A DNA stretch of 64,000 bases. It comes from Nemophila menziesii. Its lineage: Eukaryota > Streptophyta > Magnoliopsida > Boraginales > Hydrophyllaceae. Of the stretch, positions 46,804 through 58,951 are shown in pieces. The notes under the pieces are model-generated. The model saw only the letters and a list, made by a program, of their open reading frames with translations. It was not told where the DNA came from and made no database searches. Position 1 is the stretch's first letter, and the number at the start of each line of letters is the position of its first letter. The DNA is taken from positions 17,599,730 through 17,663,729 of the forward strand of contig JARWIR010000001.1 of assembly GCA_029959085.1 (NCBI GenBank). Reading direction: 5' to 3'. A program made the translations under genes and the position numbers.

Positions 46804-48568
46804 TGATGTCTCCCGATTTGTTCTAATTATTAGCCCCTTGGAGACATCCTTTTAGGTGAATAAATGACTTGTTTGATAGACTTTTATGCTTATTTGATCA
46901 TATTGCACTTTCTCCCCTTGGAAATTAACTATTTGCAGAATCTGAGCTTTTGTGCGTAAATTTGACTATTTTTAATGCAAAGTTAATTGGTTCTTGAAAT
47001 CTCATGAAAGACCAATCCAAGGAGAAAAAGTGAGAATATAGTCTTAGTGTATTTTAGAGTGTTAGGAAGTGATTCCTAGTCGAGTTTCTATTTTTAGAGT
47101 GCACTTTCCTATTTCGAATTCTTGATTTATTGATTTATTCTTTTTAAGCATATGCGGTTTAATTATTTATTTAATGTGAAGCTTTAAAAGATGAATGGTA
47201 ATTACTTAGAGGCCAAGTCAAGATAAAGATGAAAGGAAAGAAGATTTACATGGAAATAAGAAGATTTAGGAAAGATTTATTCAAAGGAGGAAAAAATAAA
47301 GCTGCCTTTTGAAATCTGAAATTCAGCCACGTTTTAGAGATTAAATCATAATAAAAGATTGGCTAGAATTTTGGACGAATGGTCTGCACCAATAGAAAGA
47401 TCTTTCCAAGACAAGCAGTTTCATATATTGGAACTTCTCAAACGGATAAGTATTGAAAAAGATATGACCAAATCAAAATCAGCAGAATCTTATCTTTTAG
47501 AGCTACGAATTTGAGAGTCTTTGACTTGTCTTCCACTCCAAGCAAAATTCGACCTAGGTTCCTCCAACACCTATAAATACACCCCTTAACCTCCTACTTT
47601 CACACACTTCAGAGAATTAAACAAGAGGCTTAAGGTTTTCAAGTCAGAGCACGAAGGAGAGAAGAAGCTAGAAGCTAGAGGAATCATGTTCTTCCAACCA
47701 TAGTCATTCTACCCTTTAGGTTTTTCATTTATCTTTTGTATTTGAACATGAATTCCTTTTCTTTTATGTTAGTTTTTAATTTCATCATGAGCTAAATTTC
47801 TTTATACTTGAGAATCGCATAAAAGGGATGAACCTTAATTAATGTTTTCTATGTTTTGAATTTGGGATTGTTTAGATTTAAATTGAATTGAGTTTTAGGT
47901 ATTGGATATTACTTTGTTTTCATTACTAATTCTTTTAGGAACAACTAGAATTAGCTGTTAGTATTTGGGCTATTCACTTTAGTGGCGAAGTGATCATCCG
48001 ACAGGGGGGTTTGAATACAGATCTAGGTAATACCCGTGTAATGTCCGTATTGACAGACAGGCTTAACTAGTTACATAGCCAAAGAGGTAAAATCTTATCA
48101 TCCGAAAAGCCATATTCGACCGTACAGGTGTTTGTGATACTTTAGGATAGCTTCTAGGTCCACCCGACAGGGGGCTAAGAGATGTTAGAGTCCCGACTAA
48201 TATTATAATTCCAATTCTACCCTTAAACATAGCATAGATTACATTGATTAGGTGGATTCCTTTGCGAGGATCAAGTATCTCTCTTATCTGAAGTTAGTCG
48301 TTTATTTGCTTTATTTCCTTTCTGTTAATTTAGTTAATTTAGTCTTCACTTTATTTGCATCTTTTATGTTACAAAAACCAAACAAAAATCTATTTCTTTT
48401 TATTTCTGTTTAGCAATTATCTCTACTATCTGATTAATATTTGGGTTGAACCTAATCCGTCCCTGAGAACGAACTTGTTTATCATATATTACTTGGGACA
48501 ACCGTACACTTGCGGTTAAGTGGTTCCTTTATTTTGCACTTTATTTTATAACACCCCAGGACCCACCA
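46804..48568 (+). repeat. Athila 5' LTR (1765 bp)
   Basis: Starts TGATGTCTCCCGATTTG and ends CACCCCAGGACCCACCA. A TATA-like CTATAAATACACCCC near 47571 and the following CACTTCAGAG fit the element's promoter and start region. Confidence 0.95.
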
Positions 48569-48574
48569 AGTTTT

Positions 48575-48592
48575 TGGCGCCGCTGCCGGGGA
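48575..48592 (+). other. Athila primer-binding site (tRNA-Asp)
   Basis: TGGCGCCGCTGCCGGGGA begins six bases after the 5' LTR. It differs by one base from the TGGCGCCGTTGCCGGGGA I expect for plant Asp-tRNA primed elements. Confidence 0.92.
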
Positions 48593-48711
48593 CGGTAGTG
48601 TGTGACCCCGGTGTTAATCTTTAGTAGTTTAATTGTTAGTTTAGTTTTAGTTTAATTTTTCAGTTTTACGCTTTGGGTTGTCTTTCTTTTTCAGGTTTTT
48701 AGGTTTGGTGT

Positions 48712-51299
48712 ATGCGAAGAAGGCAATTCAAGGATCTAGAGCCAACACCTCCGATCCTTAGTAATCCAGAATCGTTGATCAGACTTGCTAACAAAAGAAG
48801 AAGAGAACGAGAAGCTTTAGAAGTAGAAGAGTTAGTTAACAGAATGGAGAATCTCAACCTTCAGAATCAACAAGATAATCAACCAGGTCAATTAGGCGCA
48901 AATGGCCAACCTTTGGCTCCAGGCGTTATTCCTCCAATTCCACCAGTGATTCCTAACCCTCAAGTCCAGATAGTAATGAATCCAGATCCGTGGTTTACTA
49001 ATGGTCCACCAGAAGTTCCATTCCGTGCTCCTGCTATAAGAGTAGGTGCTCCAGATATTGATGTTCCACGATTCCGTCCAGATTCGGGTATGTTAGCTCA
49101 ATTCCAAAATTTTGGAAATTTTCGTGGAAGACCATCAGAAGATCCTCTTAGAGCAGTACAGAAGTTTAAGCAAATATGTGATTCTTATATCACACAAGGA
49201 GTTTCAAGAGAACATATGTATTTTGCTGCGTTTAAATTTTTTGTGATTGATGGAGCAAGTGAATGGCACGATACGCAAGATCCTACGAAGATAACCAACT
49301 GGGACCAATTAGAGACTGCTTTCTTTGACAGGTATTATCCAAGTAACATGAGATTAGATGCTGAATTAGACTTGACGCATTTCGTCAAGAATATGATGAA
49401 ACTGTGGGTAAGAGTTGGACAAGATTTCAGATGTGTTTACGTAAAGTTCCCACTCATGGCTTGTCAGAACAACAACAGCTGAAAATCTTCTATAGAGGCC
49501 TTGATGGAACTTCGAGAGAGAAATTGGATATGCTATGTGGTGCAGGTTTTCTTCAAGTTCAACCCGCTCATGCTAAAATTATTTTGGAAAGAACAGTCAA
49601 GAATGAAGTGGGGTGGAATTCAGTAAGAACACCGGTTAAAGGAGTGAATAATGTTGATATGGAAGAAAAGTTTGCTACGCTTGAGAATAAGATTCAGAGT
49701 ACTATAGAGCAACAATTGAAGCAGCTTACTTTAGCTGTAAAGGAAGGATTTTCGGGTAAGAAAGTAGCTGTGCATGCTGCACAAGAGGTTTATATGTGTT
49801 CGATTTGCAGAGTAGATGATCATGATGAGGAAAGTTGTCCGAATAACCAAGAGTCTGTGATGTTTATGTCCAATAGAGGTAACTTCAATTCAAGTGGTAA
49901 TGGATATCAGCCTAACAGGAACCATCCTGGGTTTCAATACTCAAATCCTAACGGGGCAGCCAATCCTACATTCGCGTATCAGCCGCGTCCCCAAGGTAAC
50001 AACTACAATCCAAGACCACACAACAATTATCAAGGAGGACAAAATCAAGGTAATTATGTACAAAGACAAGCTCCTCAGAATACTTATGAAGAAAATTTAA
50101 ACCAGAAAGCCTTACCTGCCCATCCACAAGAAGGAGTAGTTACCCTTCAGAAAACAGTTGAAAGTTTAATTGCTCTTCAGACACAAGCTTCGGAACGTCA
50201 AAATGCAGTCGAAGCAAACATGAAGTTGTTTCAGAATCAGCTAAATCAAATTAGCAAACAACTGAATCAGCGTCCACAAGGGCAACTTCCTAGTGATACT
50301 GAGGAACCCAAACCATATGAATGTAACGCGATCTCCCTTAGAAGTGGTAAGAATCTTCCACCCCCACCTTTTCCCGTTATGAAAGAAAAAGAAACAACTG
50401 TGAAGGAGAAACCGGTAAAAGAGGTGGAAGAGAAAGAAGATGAGCCTGAGATAATTGAAGTGGAGAAGATTCCGGAAAAGCCAAAACCCAAAGATGTTAC
50501 AGAAACCCGTCCTCCTCCACCTTTTCCCTCTAGAGTTCAGAAGAAAGGAGACATGGCCGAATATCAGAAGTTCTTGAATATGGTACGTGGTCTCAATATT
50601 AACGTTCCGTTCTTAGATGCTATACGCGATGTTCCGAAGTACGTTAAATTTCTGAAAAGAGCCATTACCAACAAGAGACCATACCGTGAGAATGAGATGA
50701 TAGGATTGCCAGAAGAATGCAGCGCTATATGCCAAAGTAAGTTGCCACCTAAACTACTTGATCCTGGGAGTTTCACGATTCCTATTTCTATTGGTAATGA
50801 GTGGCAAGGAAAAGCTTTGTGTGACTTGGGCGCGAGTATCAATTTGATGCCCAAGTCAATTTTCGAAAAATTGAAGATAGGAAACGCTAGACCAACTTCC
50901 ATGATCCTACAGATGGCTGATAGATCCCTCGCTCATCCAGAGGGACGAATTGAAGATGTCCTCGTCAAGGCAGGTACGTTAATCTTTCCAGTTGATTTCG
51001 TTATTCTTGAATATGACGCGGATAGGAATGTCCCCATCATCTTGGGTCGACCATTCCTAGCCACGGGGCGTACTGTTATTGATGTAGAAAACGGCGAATT
51101 AACTATGCGAATCCAAGACGAGACGGTAAAGTTCAACGTGTTTAGGGCCATGAAGTTTCCAGATATTCCTGAAGAGTGTTTCCGCATGGATATACTTGAT
51201 TTAGCTGCGCAAGAAACGTTTGACTGTATGAATTTTAATGACATCTTGCAAGCAGCCCTAACACTTGACTTACCGGAATTAATGGAAGAACTGACCTAG
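48712..51299 (+). pseudogene. Athila gag and protease
   Basis: The frame starts MRRRQFKDLEPTPPILSNPE (48712). The gag core follows (ICDSYITQGVSREHMYFAAF, IDGASEWHDTQ, DRYYPSNMRLDAEL). A one-base frameshift near 49395 moves reading into the 49404-51299 frame, where gag resumes (KSWTRFQMCLRKVPTHGLSE). Within that frame: a CCHC knuckle CSICRVDDHDEESC (about residues 132-145), a long Asn/Gln/Pro-rich region, a coiled coil (QTQASERQNAVEANMKLFQN), then a retroviral-type aspartic protease with CDLGASINLMPKSIF (around 474) and ILGRPFLATGRTVID. It stops at TAG 51297-51299, in frame with the following RT. I cannot tell whether this stop is a mutation or a lineage feature. Confidence 0.9.
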
Positions 51300-51302
51300 A
51301 CT

Positions 51303-54300
51303 GTGGCTGCTTTGAATTCCGGAAACATGAAACATAGGCATCTCGCCTATGAGCCATTCCGAGAGCCTGGGGAGATAGTATCTAAAAAGAAACCATCCAT
51401 CGAGTCTCCCCCACAACTAGAAGAAAAGCCGCTTCCATCACACCTGAGGTATGCGTATTTAGGTACTAACAACACTCTACCTGTTATTGTTTCAGCTACT
51501 TTAACAGGTTCTCAAGAAGACAAACTTTTGCGCATACTAAGAGCTAATAAAGAGGCAATTGGGTGGACTATTGCTGACATCAAAGGTATTAGTCCTTCCT
51601 ATTGCCAACACAAAATCATTCTAGACGATGAAAACGCGCGCTCAGTTGAAGGACAAAGAAGATTGATGCCAGCTATGAAGGAAGTAGCGAAGAAAGAGGT
51701 TATCAAGTTGCTAGATGCGGGAATCATTTATCCCATAGCTAGCAGCGAATGGGTGAGTCCAGTTCAATGCGTACCAAAGAAGGGTGGTATTACTACCATC
51801 TTAAACGAGCAAAATGAAGCCATTCCCTCAAGGACCGTTGTTGGTTGGAGAGTGTGTATGGATTATCGGAAGTTGAACAAGGCCACCAGAAAAGATCACT
51901 TCCCTCTTCCGTTTATTGATCAGATGTTGGACAAGCTAGCTGGGAGAGAATATTATTGCTTTTTGGATGGATATTCAGGATACAATCAGATTTATGTAGA
52001 TCCAAAAGACCAACACAAGACAACCTTTACATGTCCTTTTGGTACCTTTGCCTTCCGAAGGATGCCATTTGGATTATGTAATGCACCCGCTACGTTTCAA
52101 AGATGTATGATGGCAATTTTCTGGGACATGATTGATGACTTCCTTGAGGTATTTATGGATGAATTTTCTGTGTTTGGTGATAACTTTGAGGAATGTTTAC
52201 GGAACTTGGAGAAGGTATTGATAAGATGCAAGGAGACTGACTTGGTTTTGAACTAGGAGAAATGTCACTTTATGGTTCGAGAGGGTATAGTGCTGGGTCA
52301 CAAGGTTTCAAGTGCTGGTTTGGAAGTTGATCATGCGAAGATTGAGGTAATCAAGACTCTTCCCCCTCCTATTTCTGTAAAAGGGGTAAGAAGCTTCTTG
52401 GGTCATGCTGGTTTCTACCGACGTTTTATCAAGGACTTCTCCAAAATCTCTAAACCGTTGTGCAACTTACTTGAAAAGGATACCAAATTCCTTTTTGATG
52501 AAGCTTGCATAAAGGCATTCAACGAGATTAAAGAGAAGCTTATTTCTGCACCTATTGTATTACCTCCAGATTGGAAGATTCCGTTTGAAGTTATGTGTGA
52601 TGCTAGTGATCTCGCTATGGGTGCTGTTCTGGGACAACGAAAAGATAAGGTATTTCATTCCATCTACTACGCTAGTAAAGTCTTTACAAGTGCTCAAGTG
52701 AATTATACCGTAACTGAGAAGGAGTTACTAGCTGTAGTATATGCATTCGACAAATTTCGTTCCTATCTTCTTGGGGCAAAAGTTGTTGTCTTCACTGACC
52801 ATTCTGCAATTAAATACCTTATGGAAAAGAAAGATGCGAAGCCGAGGTTGATTAGATGGGTTTTACTGTTGCAAGAGTTTGATTTAGAGATTCGGGATCG
52901 AAAGGGTTGTGATAATCAGGTTGCTGATCATTTGTCACGTCTTGAAGGTTCTGAATATAATGGAGGGCCTGAGTTGGTTAGAGAAGAGTTTCCTGACGAG
53001 AGTTTGTTTTCAGTTTATTCATTAGAGACTCCTTGGTATGCGGATATTGCAAATCTTATTGTGAGTGGTTCTTTTCCTCAAGGAGCTACCTCACAAGAGA
53101 AAAAGAGACTAGCCCACCGAGCGAAACAATTCTTTTGGGAGGATCCCTTCCTCTACAAAACATGCAGTGATCAGATGGTGAGGAGATGCATACCAGATAA
53201 AGATATTCTATCCATTATTATGGGTTGTCATGATTCACCATACGGAGGGCACTTCAAAGGAGACCGTACAGCTGCAAAGGTACTACAATCCGGTTTTTAT
53301 TGGCCCACTTTACATAAGGATTGTCATGAGTATGTCAAGAAGTGTCACAGATGCCAGTTTACTGGTAATATATCTAAGAGAGATGAGATGCCGCGTAATA
53401 ATGTTCTGGAAGTTGAGATATTCGATGTATGAGGTATTGATTTCATGGGTCCTTTTGTACCTTCTAACGGAAACCTATACATCCTACTAGCTGTTGATTA
53501 CGTGTCTAAATGGGTAGAGGTTGTAGCTCTACCAACTAATGATTCGCGAGTAGTGATTAAATTCTTGAAATCACACATCTTCATTAGACATGGAACACCT
53601 CGAGTTATTATCAGTGATGGAGGTTCACACTTTATGAACAAATATCTGAAGAAAGTTCTAGAAAAGTATGGTGTGAGACATCGTGTATCTACCGCGTATC
53701 ATCCACAAGCCAATGGTCAAGCTGAGGTCTCTAATCGAGAGATCAAATCCATTCTTGAGAAGACAGTTGGTTCCACACGCAAAGATTGGTCAATGAAATT
53801 AGATGATGCGTTGTGGGCATATCGTACTGCGTTCAAGACGCCTGTGGGTGCATCTCCGTATCGAATAGTTTATGGTAAGGCTTGTCACTTACCTCTTGAG
53901 CTTGAAATGGGTGCCTATTGGGCAATTGCGGAGATGAATATGGATCCAACCTTAGCTGCGGAGAATCGTATGATGAAGTTGAATGAACTTGACGAGTTTC
54001 GATTTCATGCCTATGAGAATGCCAAACTTTACAAAGAAAAAACGAAGAGATGGCATGACAATCGCATTCGTGAGAAGAAATTCAAAGTTGGACAGATGGT
54101 CCTCAAGTATAATTCCAAGTTCACCAACTATCCGGGCAAGTTGAGATCAAAGTGGTCTCGTCCGTTCGTGGTGACCAAAGTTACGCCTCATGGAGCGATA
54201 GAGATCGAGAATCAAGACGAGCAACGCACCTTCTTGGTGAATGGGCATCGTCTAAAACTGTACCATGTAGGCGAGGATACCAATCGCAGAATTGATCCAC

Positions 54301-54365
54301 ATCCGGGGGAGGTCATGTACCTCCTTGAAGCTGAATATATGCGAGAGGTAACCCGTCAAGCTTAA
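51303..54365 (+). pseudogene. Athila pol: RT, RNase H, integrase, with two nonsense codons
   Basis: All of this shares the frame of the upstream protease. RT: VCMDYRKLNKATRKDHFPLP, FLDGYSGYNQI, FRRMPFGLCNAPATFQRCM; the catalytic YxDD position reads FMDEF, so the second Asp is Glu. A TAG at 52254-52256 stands where Trp is expected before EKCHF. RNase [58 protein letters not shown]. Integrase: zinc region ([15 protein letters not shown] ... [12 protein letters not shown]), a TGA at 53430-53432 where Trp is expected before GIDFMGP, catalytic residues in [18 protein letters not shown] and [12 protein letters not shown], then a C-terminal domain ending at 54365. Both Trp changes are G-to-A, as expected from methyl-cytosine decay on the other strand. 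Confidence 0.93.
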
Positions 54366-55284
54366 CGACGTTAAACAAAAGCCATTTCAATGTATATTAG
54401 TTTATTGCTTTCAGTTTTTCAATTCCTAGTGTATAATTCTAAGTTAGTGTCGAGTTTTAGTGTCTACTTTTAAAGAAATGAGAAGGGTATTGTGTTAATG
54501 GTGCAGGAATCAAGTTTGGGGTGCTAGGAGAAATTTTTTGGAAAATTCAAGGCTGGCGCAAACTACCCCGCGGTGTACCCCCTATACCGCAGCGATGTAC
54601 CGCGCCCCAAAAACCCGTACCACGGGTCGCGCACCACGGGTCTTATCCAGAAGCAAGAAAAAAATGAAGCTGATAGCCGCGGTGCACCGCGCCCTATACC
54701 GCACGCCCAAAACGCGTGCCACGGGGTGTGTACCACGGGTTTTTTGACGGAGCATGTGCGGACTACCCCATGCACCGCACCCCTGCACCGCATGACAAAA
54801 ACGCGTGCCACGGGGTGCTAGCACGGGTTCAAGGAAGAAGCGCTAAAAATCACACCAGCAGTGCTGCGGTGTACCCCGCGGTATACCCCATGCACCGCAG
54901 GGATGCACCGCGCCAGGCGGTTTGTGAAGAGTTCAAAGCCCAGTCAACTTCTAACCTTAAGGAGATAAACCCTAGCCTCTTCCAAACGAATTTTTCAGCT
55001 CCCAACCCTATAAAAACACCTTGAAGCTTGATTAAACCTCCACAACAAACACATTAACATCATCAAATCTCTCCTCCATCCTCCATAAACATCACCTCTT
55101 CATCAAATTCATCACAAAACACCATTAAACACAATCAAGATCATCAAGCTTTCAAGAGTTCTTCCAAGATTCATCAAGAAAACAACTTCCTTCATCTAAT
55201 CCAAGCAAGAAACTCAAGCTATACCAAGTTTTCTTAACTTTATTCTATCCTTGGTATAAACTTGAGTTTGGGGTCAATTAAACC
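54366..55284 (+). other. Athila 3' region, first part, with leader-like sequence
   Basis: It contains the CG-rich palindrome cluster (separate entry), then at about 54960-55260 a sequence that looks like a second leader: TATAAAAACACC near 55009, CA-rich stretches (CACATTAACATCATC) and ending TTGAGTTTGGGGTCAATTAAACC just before an ATG at 55285. This could be an internal promoter for the 3' open frame. Confidence 0.5.
54566..54915. repeat. CG-rich GGTGYACC palindrome cluster in the Athila 3' region
   Basis: Repeats of GCGGTGTACC, GCGGTGCACCGCG, TGCACCGCA, TATACCGC and the related GTACCACGGG / GTGCCACGGGG words are packed into about 350 bases. They come as pairs of facing half-sites with irregular spacing. 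Three frames stay open on each strand simply because of composition. The core word equals the one in the Copia LTR at 1421-1652. Confidence 0.8.
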
Positions 55285-55713
55285 ATGACAAACAGAATAG
55301 ATGCTTTGGATTACAAGAGGAGGTGTTGTAACCTAGGGAAGAACAAGAATTTGCCTGGTTCTACACTTGAAAAGGCCATCAATCTTGATGAGCCTACTGA
55401 AAAAACACAAGAAGAAAAGGCACCTGCACCACCACAACATGGGAAATTAACAGCAAGGATGAGGGTATCATCAAAGCCTACAGACAAGCTACAATTTCAA
55501 GTTCAAGGTTCTTCTTCTTCTCAAACTGATTCTGGTATTCCTCCATGGGCTCACAATTTGCAACAAGAGTTCGAACTTTTACGATTAGACATCGGAGCAC
55601 TTTGGAAGGAAATTACACAGATTAAGTCAACACTGGAAGAGGTAACTTTGTTCATGGATATTGATAATTATACTCCCCCTTTGGAGGAGGACACTATGGA
55701 TCTTCATGGCTAG
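55285..55713 (+). CDS. Athila 3' open frame (142 aa), function unknown
   Basis: MTNRIDALDYKRRCCN opens a 142-codon frame ending at TAG 55711-55713. The middle is Lys/Glu/Pro/Ser-rich and the C-terminal third (WAHNLQQEFELLRLDIGALW ... IKSTLEEVTLFM) has a heptad-like pattern, probably a coiled coil. I see no signal peptide or membrane segment, so it is not an env-like protein in its present form. The position after integrase and before the polypurine tract is where Athila elements keep an extra ORF. It may be element-specific, but it is short and could be a remnant. Confidence 0.5.
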   Translation: MTNRIDALDYKRRCCNLGKNKNLPGSTLEKAINLDEPTEKTQEEKAPAPPQHGKLTARMRVSSKPTDKLQFQVQGSSSSQTDSGIPPWAHNLQQEFELLRLDIGALWKEITQIKSTLEEVTLFMDIDNYTPPLEEDTMDLHG

Positions 55714-57188
55714 GTACCCCGTTCTAATTCTTCTTCTTAATTGATGGTAGACACTAGTTAGGTAGTTTAGTTTAATTTTATTGCTTTATTGAGTCTTTTT
55801 CGAGTCGTGGGGACACGACTCACTTTTGAGTTTGGGGTGGGGTTCGTTGCCTCATCCCAATTTTTTGTGTTTTACATGCTTTCAATAAAGTTAATCTTAG
55901 GGTTGCATGACTGTAGAGACTCTTAAATGCCCCCCATCAAGCATGTTTTTATGAATTAATGATATAAAATAGTTGAATTTAGGAGTTAGTATGAAGCTGA
56001 ACTTTAATTGCATGCAAGTATGAGATAATTGATAGAAAAAATTAATGAACAATGCAAAAGAAGTAAACTTGTGCTTAAGGATAATAGGTGGTTTGTAGAA
56101 CGTGAGATCTAAATGAGTAGAGAACCCACTTAGGTATGAACTAGAGACAAGTTGTGTAAATAGGAAGATGATAGAGGCAGTTCTTTGTTAGCCCTTTGAA
56201 TCCTTTTTGGCTGTCTATCCCTGAATTAATTTTATCCTTCTTAGACAATTTTTTAGCCTTTAAGCCTTTCTTTTGTCGCCACATTATAAGCCAATATCCC
56301 TTTAGATTTTTAGGCATGACCATATGACCCGCACTTGAATCCGATCCTGAGACTTCCTGTCTTGAGCTTGAGTTTGGGGTGGTGGGTCCACTTTATGGGA
56401 ATTTACATTGGGTTGGGAGTTTTTGAGCTTATCGATGATGCTTTGTGCTATACATGATAATGATTCACAGGTTTATTGTATTGTAACCCTTTGCCGGGGT
56501 AATAGTGAATGGAAAAGAAGCTTCGAGCTCAAGTTATGAATAGGCATAACTGTGAAAAATAGCATGATATCTCAAAATCATAAAGAGAGTCATAGCTATA
56601 AGAAAAAACGAATGATTTGAAAAGAATATACATATTCGGACCAGCAAAGTGGAAAATTTTAGGTGAATCATCCTTAGTGCTTATTGGGTTAATTTGGGGA
56701 CGCTAATTAAGCGCGTCAATTGGGTTGAGTGAGAACGTAATTTGAGTGTAAACTCAAGCTCTTGGACAGTTTTGTTGATGGTAAGTGAGGAGAGAGCCAA
56801 AAGCTCACTTCAAATTTACCAAATATACATACCATACCGTCCTTCAGCCTATGCTAAAACCGTAAAGACCTCGTGATTCCTAGATGCACGGTGAGTTAAT
56901 AGGGATTATTCTAAGTGGAACATTCAACACAAGTAAGGATCGAGGAACACCCTATAGCCACCATCTTGAGATAAGTAATTAAGCGTAACCTTCTAGCATT
57001 GTGAAATTAATTTTTGATTGATATTGTTTTGTGTTTGATTTTGCATGATAAGTGTAGGTGTATATTAATTCCTAGGTTAGACTATATGAAATTTGTTTTA
57101 AGCTTTGCTTTGGGAGTATTTTCTAGATTCTACCTTCTGCGTTCACCTAAAAGATCCTTTGTTTTTATTTTGTCGGGACGACAAAGGT
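55714..57188 (+). other. Athila 3' non-coding region with repeated PPT-like motifs
   Basis: No conserved frame. TTGAGTTTGGGGT occurs at 55262, 55826, 56368 and 57189 (with AAGTTTGGGGT also at 54512). The last is the functional-looking polypurine tract; the others are extra copies upstream. Confidence 0.6.
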
Positions 57189-57203
57189 TTGAGTTTGGGG
57201 TCT
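57189..57203 (+). other. Athila polypurine tract
   Basis: TTGAGTTTGGGGTCT immediately precedes the 3' LTR and would prime plus-strand synthesis. Confidence 0.85.
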
Positions 57204-58951
57204 TGATGTCTCCCGATTTGTTCTAATTATTAGCCCCTTGGAGACATCCTTTTAGGTGAATAAATGACTTGTTTGATAGACTTTTATGCTTATTTGATCA
57301 TATTGCACTTTCTCCCCTTGGAAATTAACTATTTGCAGAATCTAAGCTTTTGTGCGTAATTGACTATTTTTAATGCAAAGTTAATTGGTTCTTGAAATCT
57401 CATGAAAGACCAATCCAAGGAGAAAAAGTGAGAATATAGTCTTAGTGTATTTTAGAGTGTTAGGAAGTGATTCCTAGTCGAGTTTCTATTTTTAGAGTGC
57501 ACTTTCCTATTTCGAATTCTTGATTTATTCTTTTTAAGCATATGCGGTTTAATTATCTATTTAATGTGAAGCTTTAAAAGATAAATGGTAATTACTTAGA
57601 GGCCAAGTCAAGATAAAGATGAAAGGAAAGAAGATTTACATGGAAATAAGAAGATTTAGGAAAGATTTATTCAAAGGAGGAAAAGATAAAGCTGCCTTTT
57701 GAAATCTGAAATTCAGCCACGTTTTAGAGATTAAATCATAATAAAAGATTGGCTTGGATTCTGGACAAATGGTCTGCACCAATAGAAAGAGTTTTCCAAT
57801 ACAAGCAGTTTCATATATTGGAACTTCTCAAACGGATAAGTATTGAAAAAGATATGACCAAATCAAAATCAGCAGAATCTTATCTTTTAGAGCTACGAAT
57901 TTGAGAGTCTTTGACTTGTCTTCCACTCCAAGCAAAATTCGACCTAGGTTCCTCCAACACCTATAAATACACCCTTTAATCTCCTACTTTCACACACTTC
58001 AGAGAATTAAACAAGAGGCTTAAGGTTTTCAAGTCAGAGCACGAAGGAGAGAAGAAGCTAGAAGTTGGAGGAATCCTGTTCTTCCAACCATAGTCATTCT
58101 ACCATTTAGGTTTTTCATTTATCTTTTGTATTTGAACATGAATTCCTTTTCTTTTATGTTAGTTTTTAATTTCATCATGAGCTAAATTTCTTTATACTTG
58201 AAAATCGCATAAAAGGGATGAACCTTAATTAATGTTTTCTATGTTTTGAATTTGGGATTGTTTAGATTTAAATTGAATTGAGTTTTAGGTATTGGATATT
58301 ACTTTGTTTTCATTACTAATTCTTTTAGGAACAACTAGAATTAGCTGTTAGTATTTGGGCTATTCACTTTAGTGGCGAAGTGATCATCCGACAGGGGGGT
58401 TTGAATACAGATCTAGGTAATACCCGTGTAATGTCCGTTATTGACCGACAGGCTTAACTAGTTACATAGCCAAAGAGGTAAAATCTTATCATCCGAAAAG
58501 CCATATTCGACCATACAGGTGTTTGTGATACTTTAGGATAGCTTCTAGGTCCACCCGACAGAGGGCTAGGAGATGTTAGAGTCCGACTAATATTATAATT
58601 CCAATTCTACCCTTAAACATAACATAGATTACATTGATTAGGTGGATTCCTTTGCAAGGATCAAGTATCTCTCTTATCTGAAGTTAGTCGTTTATTTGCT
58701 TTATTTCCTTTCTGTTAATTTAGTTAATTTAGTCTTCACTTTATTTGCATCTTTTATTCTACAAAAACCAAACAAAAATCTATTTCTTTTGTTTAGCAAT
58801 TATCTCTACTATCTGATTAATATTTGGGTTGAACTTAATCCGTCCCTGAGAACGAACTTGTTTATCATATATTACTTGGGACAACCGTACACTTGCGGTT
58901 AAGTGGTTCCTTTATTTTGCACTTTATTTTATAACACCCCAGGACCCACCA
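57204..58951 (+). repeat. Athila 3' LTR (1748 bp)
   Basis: Nearly identical to the 5' LTR. Differences include a missing GATTTATT repeat unit near 57528, a missing seven-base piece near 58790, a two-base gap near 57360 and about 27 substitutions counted by eye. Confidence 0.95.

Larger units (their letters stand above)
46804..58951 (+). mobile_element. Complete Athila-lineage Ty3/gypsy retrotransposon, 12.1 kb
   Basis: Two long LTRs (46804-48568 and 57204-58951) are flanked by a perfect 5-bp duplication TTAAG (46799-46803 and 58952-58956). The primer site TTTGGCGCC-type (48575-48592) is complementary to aspartyl-tRNA, the Athila hallmark, and the RT reads LDGYSGYNQI and MPFGLCNAPATFQRCMMAIF, typical of that lineage. 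Gag, protease, RT, RNase H and integrase follow in order, then about 2.8 kb of 3' region with a small open frame, as in Athila. By eye the LTRs differ by roughly 27 substitutions and a few indels (about 1.5 percent), so the insertion is recent on a plant time scale. Nonsense changes and a frameshift disable it. Confidence 0.97.

Noticed and set aside
54538..54824. Five overlapping open frames of 69-102 codons
   Set aside because: All come from the CG-rich palindrome cluster of the Athila 3' region. Frames on both strands are open by composition and none has a known motif.
55285..55713. Env-like protein of an Athila 'retrovirus'
   Set aside because: No signal peptide, transmembrane segment or Cys-rich region; it looks like a soluble protein with a coiled coil.
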